Part shown: one piece after another, positions 16,946 to 28,088 of the stretch
Layout: each line of letters starts with the position of its first letter
Position numbering within the stretch: the stretch's first letter is position 1
Assembly (NCBI GenBank): GCA_963710665.1
Contig: CAVQBC010000006.1
Span: 682,001-746,000 of the forward strand
Length of the DNA: 64,000 nucleotides
Source of the DNA: CAVQBC01 sp963710665
GTDB taxonomy: Bacteria; Actinomycetota; Thermoleophilia; Solirubrobacterales; Solirubrobacteraceae
Direction: 5' to 3'
Translations under genes and position numbers: made by a program
The notes under the pieces: generated by a model
What the model was told of the DNA's origin: nothing
The model's input: only the letters and a program-made list of their open reading frames with translations
The model's database searches: none

Positions 16946-17517
16946 TACCTGACCTCCCTCATCTCGTCCCTCGTATCGCCGTTCCCGGCCGCGTGGCGGT
17001 CCGGGCCCAGCAGGTCGTCGAACAGCGCGCGGTAGTGGACCATCGCCTGGCGCAGGTCCTCCGTGCCGGCGCGGCCCTCCGCATCCGCCGTCGAGATCCC
17101 GTGCGCCGCGCGGTAGTTCTCCACGACGTCCGGGTGATCGACCGACACATCGGCCGCTCGCTGCTCGAAGTCGTCCAGCGGGTAGCCGCGCTCCCGCATC
17201 ACGGAGGCGACCAGCGTGTCGGCCTCCTGCACCGCGCCCGAAGGCTCGTCGACGAACTGCCGCTGGGTGGCCCTCCACCGCTCGGCGTAGCGCTCGCGCG
17301 CGCCTTCGTCGAGCGGCCTGATCTCGAACTGCTCCCGCCGCTTGCGTCGGTCGTCGAGCTCGGACTCGGCGGCGCGCCGGTCCCCCCGCTCCTCGACGAC
17401 GCGGTCGTACTCCGGCCCGAAGCCCTCTCGGAGCTGGCTCGAGCGCCGTTGCCGCAGCATCAGGATCGCGACCACGGCGATCAGCGCGACGACGATCACC
17501 ACCAGTACCCACACCAT
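16945..17517 (-). CDS. Membrane-anchored uncharacterised protein, first of two paralogues
   Basis: A 190-residue protein with an N-terminal transmembrane helix (residues 3-21, VLVVIVVALIAVVAILML), a charged linker (DDRRKRREQFE) and a helical domain at about 82-185: RWRATQRQFVDEPSGAVQEADTLV, MRERGYPLDDFEQRAADVSVDHP, then TEDLRQAMVHYRALFDDLL. This domain is recurrent in actinobacteria, often membrane-tethered as here. A good ribosome-binding site (AAAGGAG) lies eight bases upstream of the ATG. The downstream paralogue lacks the helix; a membrane plus cytosolic partner pair is a reasonable guess. Confidence 0.72.
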   Translation of the reverse strand: MVWVLVVIVVALIAVVAILMLRQRRSSQLREGFGPEYDRVVEERGDRRAAESELDDRRKRREQFEIRPLDEGARERYAERWRATQRQFVDEPSGAVQEADTLVASVMRERGYPLDDFEQRAADVSVDHPDVVENYRAAHGISTADAEGRAGTEDLRQAMVHYRALFDDLLGPDRHAAGNGDTRDEMREVR

Positions 17518-17620
17518 GGAACTGGCTCCTTTCGTTGCGGGGCGATCCGGATGACCGCCCGCACATGGGCGCTACCCAGAACGCCGCGGGGTCCAATCGG
17601 AGCCGCCGCGAACGCGGCGC

Positions 17621-17842
17621 TCAGCCGTGCCAGAGCTCGCGCTCGGCGGTCGCGCCGCCGCCGAGGCAGTCGGCGTACCCGCAGTGGGGGCACACCGTCG
17701 TGCACGCGCCGCGCAGGTAGCCGGGGTCGCCGATCGCCGGGTCGAAGTCGACGTCGGCCGCGCCGTACGGCCAAGCGCTGTAGCAGCGCCCGCAGCCCGG
17801 GCACTCGACCGTGATCTGCTCGCTGGATCGGGACCTGGCCAC
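17621..17842 (-). CDS. Small zinc-ribbon-like protein
   Basis: A 73-residue protein with two Cys pairs, VECPGCGRCYSAW near residue 13 and TTVCPHCGYADC near residue 49, spaced like a treble-clef/zinc-ribbon. Between them lies an acidic loop (DVDFDPAIGDPGYL). Such proteins may bind zinc and act as adaptors; nothing more specific can be said. It stands alone between the paralogue pair and the multicopper oxidase, which is divergent. Confidence 0.6.
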   Translation of the reverse strand: MARSRSSEQITVECPGCGRCYSAWPYGAADVDFDPAIGDPGYLRGACTTVCPHCGYADCLGGGATAERELWHG

Positions 17843-17997
17843 GGGCTCCTCCGCCCGGACGGTAGCGCAGCCGTCACCGGCGCACCAGGCGCGCCGCCGC
17901 GACCTCGACGAAGGTCGGGCATCCGCCGTGTGACGCGCCCTCCGGCCGCTGGTACGTTGCCGCCCGTCGCCGGCCCGGAGACCGGGCCGCCCCGGTC

Positions 17998-19050
17998 ATG
18001 CCCGAGCCCCCCTCCCACACCCGCCGCTCGTTCTTCGGCATCGGCGCCGGTGCCGCCCTGCTGTGCACGATCGGCGGCGAGGAGGTCTCGCTCGACGGCC
18101 GCGACGCCGCACCGCGGGCCGATGCCGCCGCCGCCCGCGTGCGCCGGCCGGGCGCGCTCGCCCAGGCCACCTTCCCCGCGCCCCAGCCCGCCCCCGGCGG
18201 GACGCGGCGCGAGTACTGGATCCAGGCGCACAGCGTGATCTGGGACATCGCCCCGACGGGCCGCGACGCGTGGCACGACCGCCGCATCAGCGGCAAGACG
18301 AACTTCCGCGCGTTCGCCTACCAGCCGATGACCCCCGGGTTTGCGCAGCCGCTGGCCGAGCCGTCGATCCCGGGCCCGACGCTGTACGCGGCGGTCGGCG
18401 ACCTGCTCGTCGTGCACTTCCGCAACGCCGAGCGCAAGCTCCGGCAGGCGGTCACCATGCACCCCCACGGGGTGCGCTACACCCCCGACCACGACGGGGT
18501 GTATCTCGGCGACCAGACCCGCCCCGGCGGCTTCATCGAGCCGGGCGAGACCTACACGTACCTGTGGGAGGCGACGCCCGACTCCGTCGGCGTCTGGCCC
18601 TACCACGACCACGGCCCCAACCACACGCTCAACACGTTCCGCGGGCTGTTCGGGGCGATCGTCATCCGCGGCCCCGGCGACAAGCCTCCGGACCGCGAGT
18701 TCACGCTGTTCCTGCACCAGCTGATCCCGCCCGTCACCGGGATCGACCGGACGTTCCAGGCGATCAACGGCCGCAGCGCCGCCGGCAACACGCCGACCAT
18801 GACCGCCCGCGTCGGCCAGGACGTCGCGATGCACGTGATGGGCATGGACAACAACTTCCACGACTTCCACGTCCACGGGCACCGCTGGAAGGACGCGAGC
18901 GGCGCGTTCGTCGACACCCCGAGCGTGGGCCCCAACGAGACGATCACCGCGCGCTTCGTCGAGGACAACCCCGGCCGCTGGCTGTACCACTGCCACGTGT
19001 TCTCCCATCAGGACGGCGGGATGGCAGGCTTCTACGACGTGAGTCCGTAG
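17998..19050 (+). CDS. Tat-exported multicopper oxidase
   Basis: A 350-residue exported oxidase. The N-terminus has a twin-arginine signal (HTRRSFFGIGAGAALLC). Two cupredoxin domains follow. Copper ligands are visible: MHPHGVRY and WPYHDHGPNH in the first domain, HDFHVHGHRW and the T1/T2-T3 cluster YHCHVFSHQDGGM in the second. The HCH...H....M pattern gives a blue copper with a Met axial ligand. The size fits two-domain laccase-like oxidases rather than three-domain enzymes. Likely extracytoplasmic oxidation of metals or phenolics. The GNAT gene follows 22 bases later. Confidence 0.88.
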   Translation: MPEPPSHTRRSFFGIGAGAALLCTIGGEEVSLDGRDAAPRADAAAARVRRPGALAQATFPAPQPAPGGTRREYWIQAHSVIWDIAPTGRDAWHDRRISGKTNFRAFAYQPMTPGFAQPLAEPSIPGPTLYAAVGDLLVVHFRNAERKLRQAVTMHPHGVRYTPDHDGVYLGDQTRPGGFIEPGETYTYLWEATPDSVGVWPYHDHGPNHTLNTFRGLFGAIVIRGPGDKPPDREFTLFLHQLIPPVTGIDRTFQAINGRSAAGNTPTMTARVGQDVAMHVMGMDNNFHDFHVHGHRWKDASGAFVDTPSVGPNETITARFVEDNPGRWLYHCHVFSHQDGGMAGFYDVSP

Positions 19051-19072
19051 TCCGACGTGCTGGGAGGCAGGA

Positions 19073-19780
19073 GTGCTTGACACCGCGACGCGCCGGCTCG
19101 CCTCGCTGCGCGCGCTGCTCGCCGACCTGGTGTGCATCGTCCGCCGGCGGGGCCTCGGCCCCACCCTCGGGCAGCTCGCCGGCGACGCGCGCACGCGCGC
19201 ACGCGAGTTCGTGCGCTCGGAGGAGACCGACGACATCCTCGTCAAGGAGATGCGCGCGGACGCGGCGCCCGAGGGGACGGGCGAGTTCCGCCTCGAGCGG
19301 GTCGCCCGCCGGCACGCGCCCGAGCTGCGCGGCCTGAGCCTCGAGTCCGAGCCGTGCAACGCCCGCCGGAGCCGCTATGCGCTCGACTGCCTCGAGGCCG
19401 GCTACGCGGGGTTCCTGATCCGCCAGGGCGACACGATCGTCGGGCACTTCTGGTGGATCGACCGCCACCACGACCAGGGGCATCCCGACCTCGCGACCTA
19501 CCACATCGAGCTTGGCGACGGGGACGTGTACGGCTTCGGCTACCGCCTCGCCCAGCAGGTCCGCGGCGGCGGCGTCTCGTCCCAGCTGCTGCTCGCCGTC
19601 GAGGCCGAGCTCGCCCGCGCCGGCTACGAGCGGATGTGGGGCTTCGTCGACACCGCCAACACCGCCGCGCGCTGGACCTACGTGCTCGGCGGCTGGACCG
19701 TCGCCCACACGATCAAGCGGGAGCGGCGGCTCGGCGTCTCGCGCGACACGGTGCTCGCCCCCGCGGGGGCCGGCGGCTAG
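19073..19780 (+). CDS. GNAT family N-acetyltransferase
   Basis: A 235-residue protein from a GTG at 19073 preceded by GGAGGCAG. Residues about 1-65 are helical and basic. The GNAT core follows: RLERVARRHAPELRGLSLES, then YHIELGDGDVYGFGYRLAQQVRGGGVSSQLLLAVEAELARAGYERMWGF, where QQVRGGGVSSQLL replaces the Q/RxxGxG/A acetyl-CoA loop. This form is seen in polysaccharide and exosortase-associated gene clusters, where it may N-acylate amino sugars. It converges on the formyltransferase gene with 7 bases between stops, at the left edge of the glycan locus. Confidence 0.78.
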   Translation: MLDTATRRLASLRALLADLVCIVRRRGLGPTLGQLAGDARTRAREFVRSEETDDILVKEMRADAAPEGTGEFRLERVARRHAPELRGLSLESEPCNARRSRYALDCLEAGYAGFLIRQGDTIVGHFWWIDRHHDQGHPDLATYHIELGDGDVYGFGYRLAQQVRGGGVSSQLLLAVEAELARAGYERMWGFVDTANTAARWTYVLGGWTVAHTIKRERRLGVSRDTVLAPAGAGG

Positions 19781-19787
19781 GCGGTCG

Positions 19788-20537
19788 CTACCAGAGCCGG
19801 CGGCCGCGGGCGCGGAAGCGCTCGACGGCCTCCGGGGTCGGCCACGAGTAGTACGAGCCGTCCGCGAGGTTCAACGCGGTCCGGGTGACCGTGCCGCTCT
19901 CGATCGACGCGAGCACGTCTGCCACGAGGTCGGCGGCGATCGCCTTCGAGCGCCGCAGGAAGTGGTCGAGCGTCTCCTCGGGCGCGATGTCGAACGCGCG
20001 CTGGCCGCAGAGGTCGCCGCCGTCGACGCGCTCGTCGACGAAGAACACCGACACGCCGGCGCGCGTCTCGCCGTTGGCGAGCATCCAGAAGCTCGGCATC
20101 ACGCCGCGGTAGGCCGGCAGCAGCGCCCCGTGGACGTTGAGGCAGCCCTGGCGCGGGAGGTCGATCAGGCCGCGCTCGAACACCTGCGGGCAGCTCACCG
20201 ACACGACCACGTCGGGGTCGAGCGCCCGCAGCGCCTCGAGGAAGCCGGGGTCGTTGACGTCGGGCACGGGCCGGCAGTCGACGCCGCGCGCGCGGCACAC
20301 CTCGGCGATCGAGCGCCGCCGCACGGCCGCGCCCGCCGTGCGGCGCGCGAGCGCGACCGTGTCGCGCCACCCGAACGTGCGCAGGTAGCGCCGCGCCGCC
20401 GCCGCGGAGCTCTGCCCCTTGTAGAGGGGCGGGGCGACGTAGACGGCCTCCGTGGCGACCCCGTTCGAGTCGAGCACGCGCGCGAAGAAGGCGGGCAGGT
20501 AGAGCGGATCGTTGGTGGTGAGGTAGACGACCCTCAC
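19788..20537 (-). CDS. Formyltransferase family protein (sugar N-formyltransferase-like)
   Basis: A 249-residue protein with the formyl_trans_N fold: MRVVYLTTNDPLYLPAFFARVL at the start, the catalytic strand CLNVHGALLPAYRG, and SVFFVDERVDGGDLCGQ. It lacks the C-terminal domain of methionyl-tRNA formyltransferase (about 310 residues), so N-formylation of an amino sugar with N10-formyl-tetrahydrofolate is more likely. The GTG start overlaps the TGA of the deacetylase gene (GTGA). A deacetylase that exposes an amine followed by a formyltransferase that caps one is a sensible order of action. Confidence 0.8.
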   Translation of the reverse strand: MRVVYLTTNDPLYLPAFFARVLDSNGVATEAVYVAPPLYKGQSSAAAARRYLRTFGWRDTVALARRTAGAAVRRRSIAEVCRARGVDCRPVPDVNDPGFLEALRALDPDVVVSVSCPQVFERGLIDLPRQGCLNVHGALLPAYRGVMPSFWMLANGETRAGVSVFFVDERVDGGDLCGQRAFDIAPEETLDHFLRRSKAIAADLVADVLASIESGTVTRTALNLADGSYYSWPTPEAVERFRARGRRLW

Positions 20538-21430
20538 GTGACACCCCAGGCGCTCAGCACCCGGTCGAAGCGGCCGAACGGCAGCCGCTCGACCAGCGCG
20601 GAGATCCGCCCGGTGACCGAGCGGCGGCCGATGCCCTGGGCGAGGAGCAGCTTGGGGTCGACCGCCCCGCGGTACTCGCCGAGCTCGCCGGAGCTGAACT
20701 CGTACGGGTGGCAGTAGACGACGGCGGGGGCGTGCGCGGTGATCGCCCGCAGCGCCCGCTCGAGCAGCGGGGCGGGCAGCACCCGGAAGTAGCCGCCGCC
20801 GGCGACCGGCAGGCGCCACGCGCGCAGCGTGAGGATCGCCACCGGCACCTCGAGGATCCGCGCGCCGCTCGGCGTCTCGATGTGGTGCGGCGCGACCTCC
20901 CAGCCGGCGATGCCGTAGCGCGCCGACTTCATCGGGAAGATCGAGGAGTCGATCTCGAAGCCGACCTCGGCGAGCGTGTCGAGCGCCCACAGGTTGCCGG
21001 CGAGGATCGAGAAGTCCTGCGCGCGGAACGCGGTCACGCGCGTGCCGGCCGCGTCCTCGACCGTCTTGCGCGACCGCTCGAGCTCGTCGTGCAGCTCGGC
21101 CCGGTTCATCGCGTACAGCGGGCGGTGGCTGTAGCCGTGCGACTGGACCTCGTGCCCCTGCTCGACGAGCCCGCGGACCATCGCCGGGAACGTCTCGGCC
21201 ACCCGGCCCTGCACGAAGAACGTCCCCTTCACGCCGCGCGCGTCGAGCAGCTCGAGGATGCGGTCGGTGTTGCGCACGACCCGCTCGGTGATCGGCGCGT
21301 CGTAGTCGACGCACGACTGGTACCAGTCCTCGACGTCGACCGTGAACGCGCTCAGCGGCTCCCCGGCCGCCGGGCGGCGGAGCGCGGGGACGCTGACCGC
21401 GGCACGCGCGCGTGCCAGGGTGTCGGCCAT
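20534..21430 (-). CDS. Polysaccharide deacetylase (NodB fold; XrtA-cluster type)
   Basis: A 298-residue NodB-fold deacetylase. Motif 1 is FTVDVEDWYQS, motif 2 HEVQSHGYSHRPL (metal-binding H-x3-H), and FRAQDFSI and FEIDSSIFP follow. This FTVDVEDW...FRAQ/PS-F pattern is that of deacetylases found in exosortase A (XrtA/PEP-CTERM) exopolysaccharide clusters. It would remove N-acetyl groups from glycan amino sugars. The ATG at 21430 lies one base after the TGA of the ACP gene (TGAGATG), and its own TGA overlaps the formyltransferase GTG. Confidence 0.88.
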   Translation of the reverse strand: MADTLARARAAVSVPALRRPAAGEPLSAFTVDVEDWYQSCVDYDAPITERVVRNTDRILELLDARGVKGTFFVQGRVAETFPAMVRGLVEQGHEVQSHGYSHRPLYAMNRAELHDELERSRKTVEDAAGTRVTAFRAQDFSILAGNLWALDTLAEVGFEIDSSIFPMKSARYGIAGWEVAPHHIETPSGARILEVPVAILTLRAWRLPVAGGGYFRVLPAPLLERALRAITAHAPAVVYCHPYEFSSGELGEYRGAVDPKLLLAQGIGRRSVTGRISALVERLPFGRFDRVLSAWGVT

Positions 21431-21431
21431 C

Positions 21432-21698
21432 TCAGCGCTTGCGCTCGACGAACTCTTCGATGCTCGCGATGGTGCGGAAGTTCTCGGGAACCAGGTCCTC
21501 GGAGCCGACATGGATCTGGAAGCGCTCCTCGAGGAACGAGATCAGCTCGGTCACGCCGAGCGAGTCGATGAGGCCCTTGCTCAGCAGGTCGTCGTCGGGC
21601 TCGAGCGTGGTCACCCGGCGGCGCGGGGCCAGCTCGGTGAGCACGAACCCCCTGACTTCCTCGGCTGTCGTGTTCAACTCTCCACCGTCCTTGGTCAC
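21432..21698 (-). CDS. Acyl carrier protein
   Basis: An 88-residue carrier protein. The phosphopantetheine site is SKGLIDSLGVTELISFLEERF, with Ser in the DSL motif, and helix 3 is ENFRTIASIEEFV. It matches stand-alone ACPs of exopolysaccharide clusters and not fatty-acid AcpP, as the motif is GLIDSLGV. The GTG start at 21698 overlaps the TGA of the acyl ligase; a TTG about 21 bases downstream is a second possibility. Position between an AMP ligase and glycan enzymes suggests that it receives the acyl or aryl group activated by that ligase. Confidence 0.88.
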   Translation of the reverse strand: MTKDGGELNTTAEEVRGFVLTELAPRRRVTTLEPDDDLLSKGLIDSLGVTELISFLEERFQIHVGSEDLVPENFRTIASIEEFVERKR

Positions 21699-23199
21699 TC
21701 GACGAGGTATTTGCGGAGCACCTTGCCGGCCGGGCTCTTCCGGATCTCGTCCAGGAACTCGACCGTCTGCGGCACCTTGTAGTCGGCCAGTCGCTCGCGG
21801 CAGTAGCGGACGAGCTCGCGCTCCTGGCACGGCCCCTCGGGCACCACGACCGCCTTGACCAGCTCCTCGCCCTCCACCCCGCTGCGGACGCCGACGACGA
21901 CGACCTCGCGCACCTTGGGGTGGACGGCGAGCACGTCCTCGACCTCGATCGGATCGACCTTGTCGCCCTTGACGTCGATGAGCAGCTTGGTGCGCCCGGT
22001 GATGAACAGCCGCCCCTCCTCGTCGAGGCGCCCCCGGTCGCCGGAGAGGAAGAAGCCGCCGCTGAAGGCCTGGCGGTTCAGCGCCTCCATGCCGGCGTAG
22101 CCGCGCGTCATGGCCGGGCTGCGGATGGCGATCTCGCCGATGCGGCCGGGCTCGAGCGTCTCGCCCTCGGGGCCGAGCACCACGACCTCGACGTCGCGCA
22201 TCGGGCGGCCGACCGACGCCGCCGTCCCCCACGGGTCCTCGTCGACGTTGATCGTGACGGCGCCGGCCTCGGTGCAGCCGTACAGCTGGCGGACCGCGGC
22301 GCCGAAGCGCGTGCCGAAGGCGTCGAAGGTCGAGCGCGGCAGCGCGTTGGCGGCGGAGAACCACAGGCGCACGGAGCCGACCTCCGCCGTCCCGGGCGCC
22401 TCGGCCAGCAGCCGGAAGGTGAACGGCACGGCCGGGAAGACGGTCACCCGCTCGCGCTCGATGATCGAGAGCGCGTGCTCGCGCGTGAGCACGAACGGGT
22501 GCGGGTCCTCGAACAGCACGAGCGCCGCGCCGCTGCGCACGGCGGCGAGCAGGCAGCACCCCATCCCGTAGGTGTGGTGGAGCGGGATGGTGGCGAAGAT
22601 CACCTCGTCCGGCGTCAGCGCCTCGGTGGCGACGATGCTGTCCGCCTCCGCGCGCAGCTGCCGGTGCGTGCGGGGCACGCGCTTCGGCCGCCCGGTCGAC
22701 CCCGACGAGTACTGGAAGACCATGTCGTCGTCGCCGCGGCGGTCCTGCGCAGAGATCTCCCCGCGCGGGCTCCCATTCGCCAGCGCCGCGAGCGCGTCGG
22801 CGGTGAACAGCTGGACCGACGCGTCCCACCCGGCCACGACCGAGCCGCACGCCGCCTCGCGGCGCGCGTCCGTGATCACCGCGCGGACCCCGGAGTCGCG
22901 GAACGCGAAGTCCAGCTCGGCCTCCTTGAACTGCGTGTTCAGCGGCACCACGATGCCGCCGAGCCGCGCCACCGCGAAGAACGCGACCGCGAACGCGGGC
23001 ACGTTGGGGAGCACGATCGCGATCGGGTCGCCCGGGCCGAGCCCGCGCGCGGCGAGCGCGCCGGCCACCCCGTCGACGCGCTCGCGCAGCGCGGCGTACG
23101 TCAGCCGCTCGTCGCCGTGGACGAGCGCGGGCCGCTCGCCGTGCGCCTCGGAGGCGCGGTCCAGGAGGTCGCCGACCAGCTCGCCCGTGCCTGACGCGG

Positions 23200-23203
<4 letters not shown>
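21695..23203 (-). CDS. AMP-dependent acyl/aryl-CoA (or ACP) ligase, copy 1
   Basis: A 502-residue ANL-superfamily adenylating enzyme. Motif A3 is QYSSGSTGRPKRVPRTH, A5 YGCTEAGAV, A8 RLFITGRTKLLIDVKGDKV and the catalytic C-terminal Lys is in SPAGKVLRKYLV. It closely resembles the second ligase at 25345-26838, showing duplication. The GTG start overlaps the TGA of pabAB and the TGA overlaps the ACP GTG, so ligase, ACP and PabAB are made together. Likely product: an acyl- or aryl-adenylate passed to the ACP or CoA. A chorismate-derived acid as substrate is inferred from position only. Confidence 0.86.
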
Positions 23204-25343
<2,140 letters not shown>

Positions 25344-25344
25344 G

Positions 25345-26838
25345 TCAGACCAGGTACTTGCGGAGGACCTTGCCGAGCGGACTGCGGGGGATCTCGTCGC
25401 GGAACTCCACCATCCTCGGCACCTTGAAGTTCGCCAGGCGGTCCTGGCAGAAGTCCAGCAGCTCGCGCTCCTCGCAGTCCTCGGAGAGCACGACGACGGC
25501 CTTGACGACCTCCTCGCCGGGGATCTCGCCGGCCACGCCGACCACGACCGCCTCGCGGATCTTCGGGTGCGCGATGACCACGTCCTCGACCTCGATCGGA
25601 TCCACCTTGTAGCCCCCCACCTCGATGAGCAGCTTCTTGCGCCCGGTGATGTACAGGCGCCCCTCCTCGTCGAGGCGCCCGAGGTCCGCCGTGCGGAAGT
25701 AGCCGTCCTTGAACGCGACCTTGTTGAGCTCCTCCATGTCCGAGTAGCCGCTGGTGAGCGCCGGGCTCGACACCGCGACCTCGCCGACCTCGCCGGCGTC
25801 CACTCCGACGCCGTCGTCGTCGAGGATCTGGACCTGCACCTCGCCGACCGGCGTACCGACGGACTCGAAGGTCGCGACCGGGTCGGTGTCGACGTTGGCG
25901 GTCAGCGTCCCGGCCTCGGTGCAGCCGTAGAGCTGGCGGACGGGGACGCCGAACTTCTGCGCGAACGCGTCGAAGCTCGATCGCGGGAGCGCGGTGCCGG
26001 CGGAGAAGCAGAGCCGTAGCGCCGACAGGTCCCCGCCGTTCGGGGCCTCTGCCAGCAGGCGGAAGTTGAACGGCACGCCGGGGAAGATCGTCACGCGCTC
26101 GGACTCGAGCAGCTCGAGCGCCCGCCGGCGCCGCAACAGGAACGGGTTCGGCTCCTCGAGGATCACGAGCGGCGCGCCGGTGCGCACCGCGGCGAACATG
26201 CAGCACCCCATCCCGTAGGTGTGGAAGAGGGGGATCGCGCAGAAGATCCGGTCCTCCGAGGTGATGCCCATCGCGTCGTAGCTCTGCGCCTCCGACCAGC
26301 ACTGCAGGTGCGTGCGAGCGACGCGCTTCGGGCGCCCGGTGGAGCCCGACGAGAACTGGTAGACGAGCACCTCCTCGGGCGCGCGCGGCGCGAGGCGCGC
26401 GGGCTCGCTCTGCTCGATCAGCATGTCGAGCGTGAGCGTCTGCCCGTGGGCGGCGCTCGTCGCGATCACCTCGACCGGCTCGTCCCACCCGCCGACGATC
26501 CGCTCGCACACGCCCGTGCTGCGCTCGTCGCTGATGACCCCGCGGATCCCGCAGGAGCGGAAGTGGAACTCGAGCTCCTGCTGCTTGAAGCCCGGGTTGA
26601 GCGGCACGGCGATCGCGCCGAGGCCGGTGATCGCCAGGTAGCTCGTGATGAACGTCGGGTCGTTGCCCAGGAGGAGGGCCACCGGGTCGCCGGGGCCGAT
26701 CCCCCGCGAGGCGAGCCCCTGGGCGAGCCGCTCGATCCGCTCCGTGAGCTCCGCGAAGCTCACCCGCTGGTCGCGGTAGACGAGCGCGGTATCGGCCGGC
26801 CGCGCATCCGCGTGCGCATACAGAAGCTCCATCAACAC
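25345..26838 (-). CDS. AMP-dependent acyl/aryl-CoA (or ACP) ligase, copy 2
   Basis: A 497-residue ANL-superfamily ligase, first gene of the minus-strand unit. Motifs: A3 QFSSGSTGRPKRVARTH, A5 YGCTEAGTL, A8 RLYITGRKKLLIEVGGYKV, terminal Lys SPLGKVLRKYLV. It is a clear paralogue of the ligase at 21695-23203. Start: GTG at 26838 lies 11 bases after AAGGAGGG; ATG at 26832 is an alternative. Two ligases flanking pabAB suggest two related substrates or a CoA and an ACP step. Substrate specificity cannot be read from the sequence by eye. Confidence 0.85.
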   Translation of the reverse strand: MLMELLYAHADARPADTALVYRDQRVSFAELTERIERLAQGLASRGIGPGDPVALLLGNDPTFITSYLAITGLGAIAVPLNPGFKQQELEFHFRSCGIRGVISDERSTGVCERIVGGWDEPVEVIATSAAHGQTLTLDMLIEQSEPARLAPRAPEEVLVYQFSSGSTGRPKRVARTHLQCWSEAQSYDAMGITSEDRIFCAIPLFHTYGMGCCMFAAVRTGAPLVILEEPNPFLLRRRRALELLESERVTIFPGVPFNFRLLAEAPNGGDLSALRLCFSAGTALPRSSFDAFAQKFGVPVRQLYGCTEAGTLTANVDTDPVATFESVGTPVGEVQVQILDDDGVGVDAGEVGEVAVSSPALTSGYSDMEELNKVAFKDGYFRTADLGRLDEEGRLYITGRKKLLIEVGGYKVDPIEVEDVVIAHPKIREAVVVGVAGEIPGEEVVKAVVVLSEDCEERELLDFCQDRLANFKVPRMVEFRDEIPRSPLGKVLRKYLV

Positions 26839-26998
26839 GCGCTTACCGACCCTCCTTGATCAGGTGCTGTCATGGCCTTGCTCCGAGCAGGCCCGGAGAG
26901 GCTAGCTCTCGTTATAGCGACCGGCAAGCGGTCACCACCCGAACGTTCAGTGGACCCCTCATAGCCAGAAGGGGCGTCGCGGTTTACGCTCACAGGCC
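26839..26998. promoter_or_regulatory. Divergent promoter region between ligase 2 and aroF
   Basis: This 160-base gap serves both directions. On the minus strand TTGCCG, 17 bases, TAGCCT forms a weak sigma-70-like promoter about 60 bases before the ribosome-binding site AAGGAGGG. No comparable pair is convincing for the aroF direction. A shared control region for a DAHP synthase and a pabAB-ligase unit would couple shikimate input to aminodeoxychorismate production. Confidence 0.4.
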
Positions 26999-28045
26999 AT
27001 GAGCACGACAAGCGCGGCAGAGCTCCAGCTGGTTGTCGTCATGAGTGGTCAGGCGACTGACGACGAGGTGGAGAACGTGCTGGCGCGCCTTGCCGCCGCC
27101 GGCTCGGAGAGCCGGGTCACACCCGGCCGCGAGTCCACCGTCATCGGCGCCACCGGCGACGGCGAGCTCCTCAACACACTCGGCCTCGAGGGCCTGGCGG
27201 GCGTGCAGAGCGTCCTGCCCATCAAGAAGCCCTACAAGCGCGTCTCGATCGAGACGTCACCCGACCCGACCGTCATCCAGGCGCGCGGGCGTCGCGTCGG
27301 CGGCGACTACTTCGCGCTGATCGCCGGGCCGTGCACGGTGGAGTCCCGCGAGCAGACGCTGACGACCGCGCGTGCGGTGCACGCCGCGGGCGCGAGCATG
27401 CTCCGCGGCGGCGCGTTCAAGCCCCGCACCTCCCCGTACAGCTTCCGCGGCCTCGGCGAGGCGGCGCTGGCGATCCTCGAGGAGGCGCGCGAGGAGACCG
27501 GCCTGCCGATCGTGACCGAGCTGATGGACCCCCGCCACGCCGAGGCGGTCTCGGCGTCGGCCGACGTGATCCAGATCGGCGCGCGCAACATGCAGAACTA
27601 CAACCTGCTCGCCGAGGTCGGCCAGGGCGACAAGCCGGTGCTCCTCAAGCGGGGTCCCTCGGCGTCCATCGACGAGCTGCTGATGGCCGCCGAGTACATC
27701 CTCAGCGAGGGCAACCCGCGCGTGATCCTGTGCGAGCGCGGGATCCGCACGTTCGACCGCTCGATGCGCTACACGCTCGACCTCGGCATCATCCCCGTAC
27801 TGCGGGAGGAGACGCACCTCCCCGTGGTGGTCGACCCGTCGCACGCCGCCGGCCGGCGGGAGCTGGTCCCCGCCCTCGCGCGGGCGGCCGTGGCGGCGGG
27901 CGCCGACGGGATCATCGTCGAGGTCGATCACGCTCCCGAGACCGCGCTGTGCGACGCTCGCCAGCTCCTCCCCACCTCCCAGTTCGGGGCCTTCGCCGAC
28001 GAGCTGGCACAGCTCGCCGCGATGCTGGGCAAGGTCATCGGGTAG
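26999..28045 (+). CDS. aroF: 3-deoxy-7-phosphoheptulonate synthase, class I-beta
   Basis: A 348-residue DAHP synthase of the Bacillus/Thermotoga (I-beta) type. The N-terminal 85 residues form a ferredoxin-like regulatory domain (LQLVVVMSGQATDDEVENVL ... VLPIKKPYK). The barrel follows with IAGPCTVESREQ, MLRGGAFKPRTSPYSF, IQIGARNMQNYNLL, VLLKRG, ILCERGIRTF and VVVDPSHAAGRR, which supply substrate and metal ligands. It catalyses the first step to chorismate from PEP and erythrose 4-phosphate. Placed divergent to pabAB and ligases, it may be a dedicated copy feeding that unit; it could equally be the housekeeping enzyme. Confidence 0.93.
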   Translation: MSTTSAAELQLVVVMSGQATDDEVENVLARLAAAGSESRVTPGRESTVIGATGDGELLNTLGLEGLAGVQSVLPIKKPYKRVSIETSPDPTVIQARGRRVGGDYFALIAGPCTVESREQTLTTARAVHAAGASMLRGGAFKPRTSPYSFRGLGEAALAILEEAREETGLPIVTELMDPRHAEAVSASADVIQIGARNMQNYNLLAEVGQGDKPVLLKRGPSASIDELLMAAEYILSEGNPRVILCERGIRTFDRSMRYTLDLGIIPVLREETHLPVVVDPSHAAGRRELVPALARAAVAAGADGIIVEVDHAPETALCDARQLLPTSQFGAFADELAQLAAMLGKVIG

Positions 28046-28088
28046 CCAACGCGCACACGGCATCGGCGCACCACCGCAAGGACGCGGC

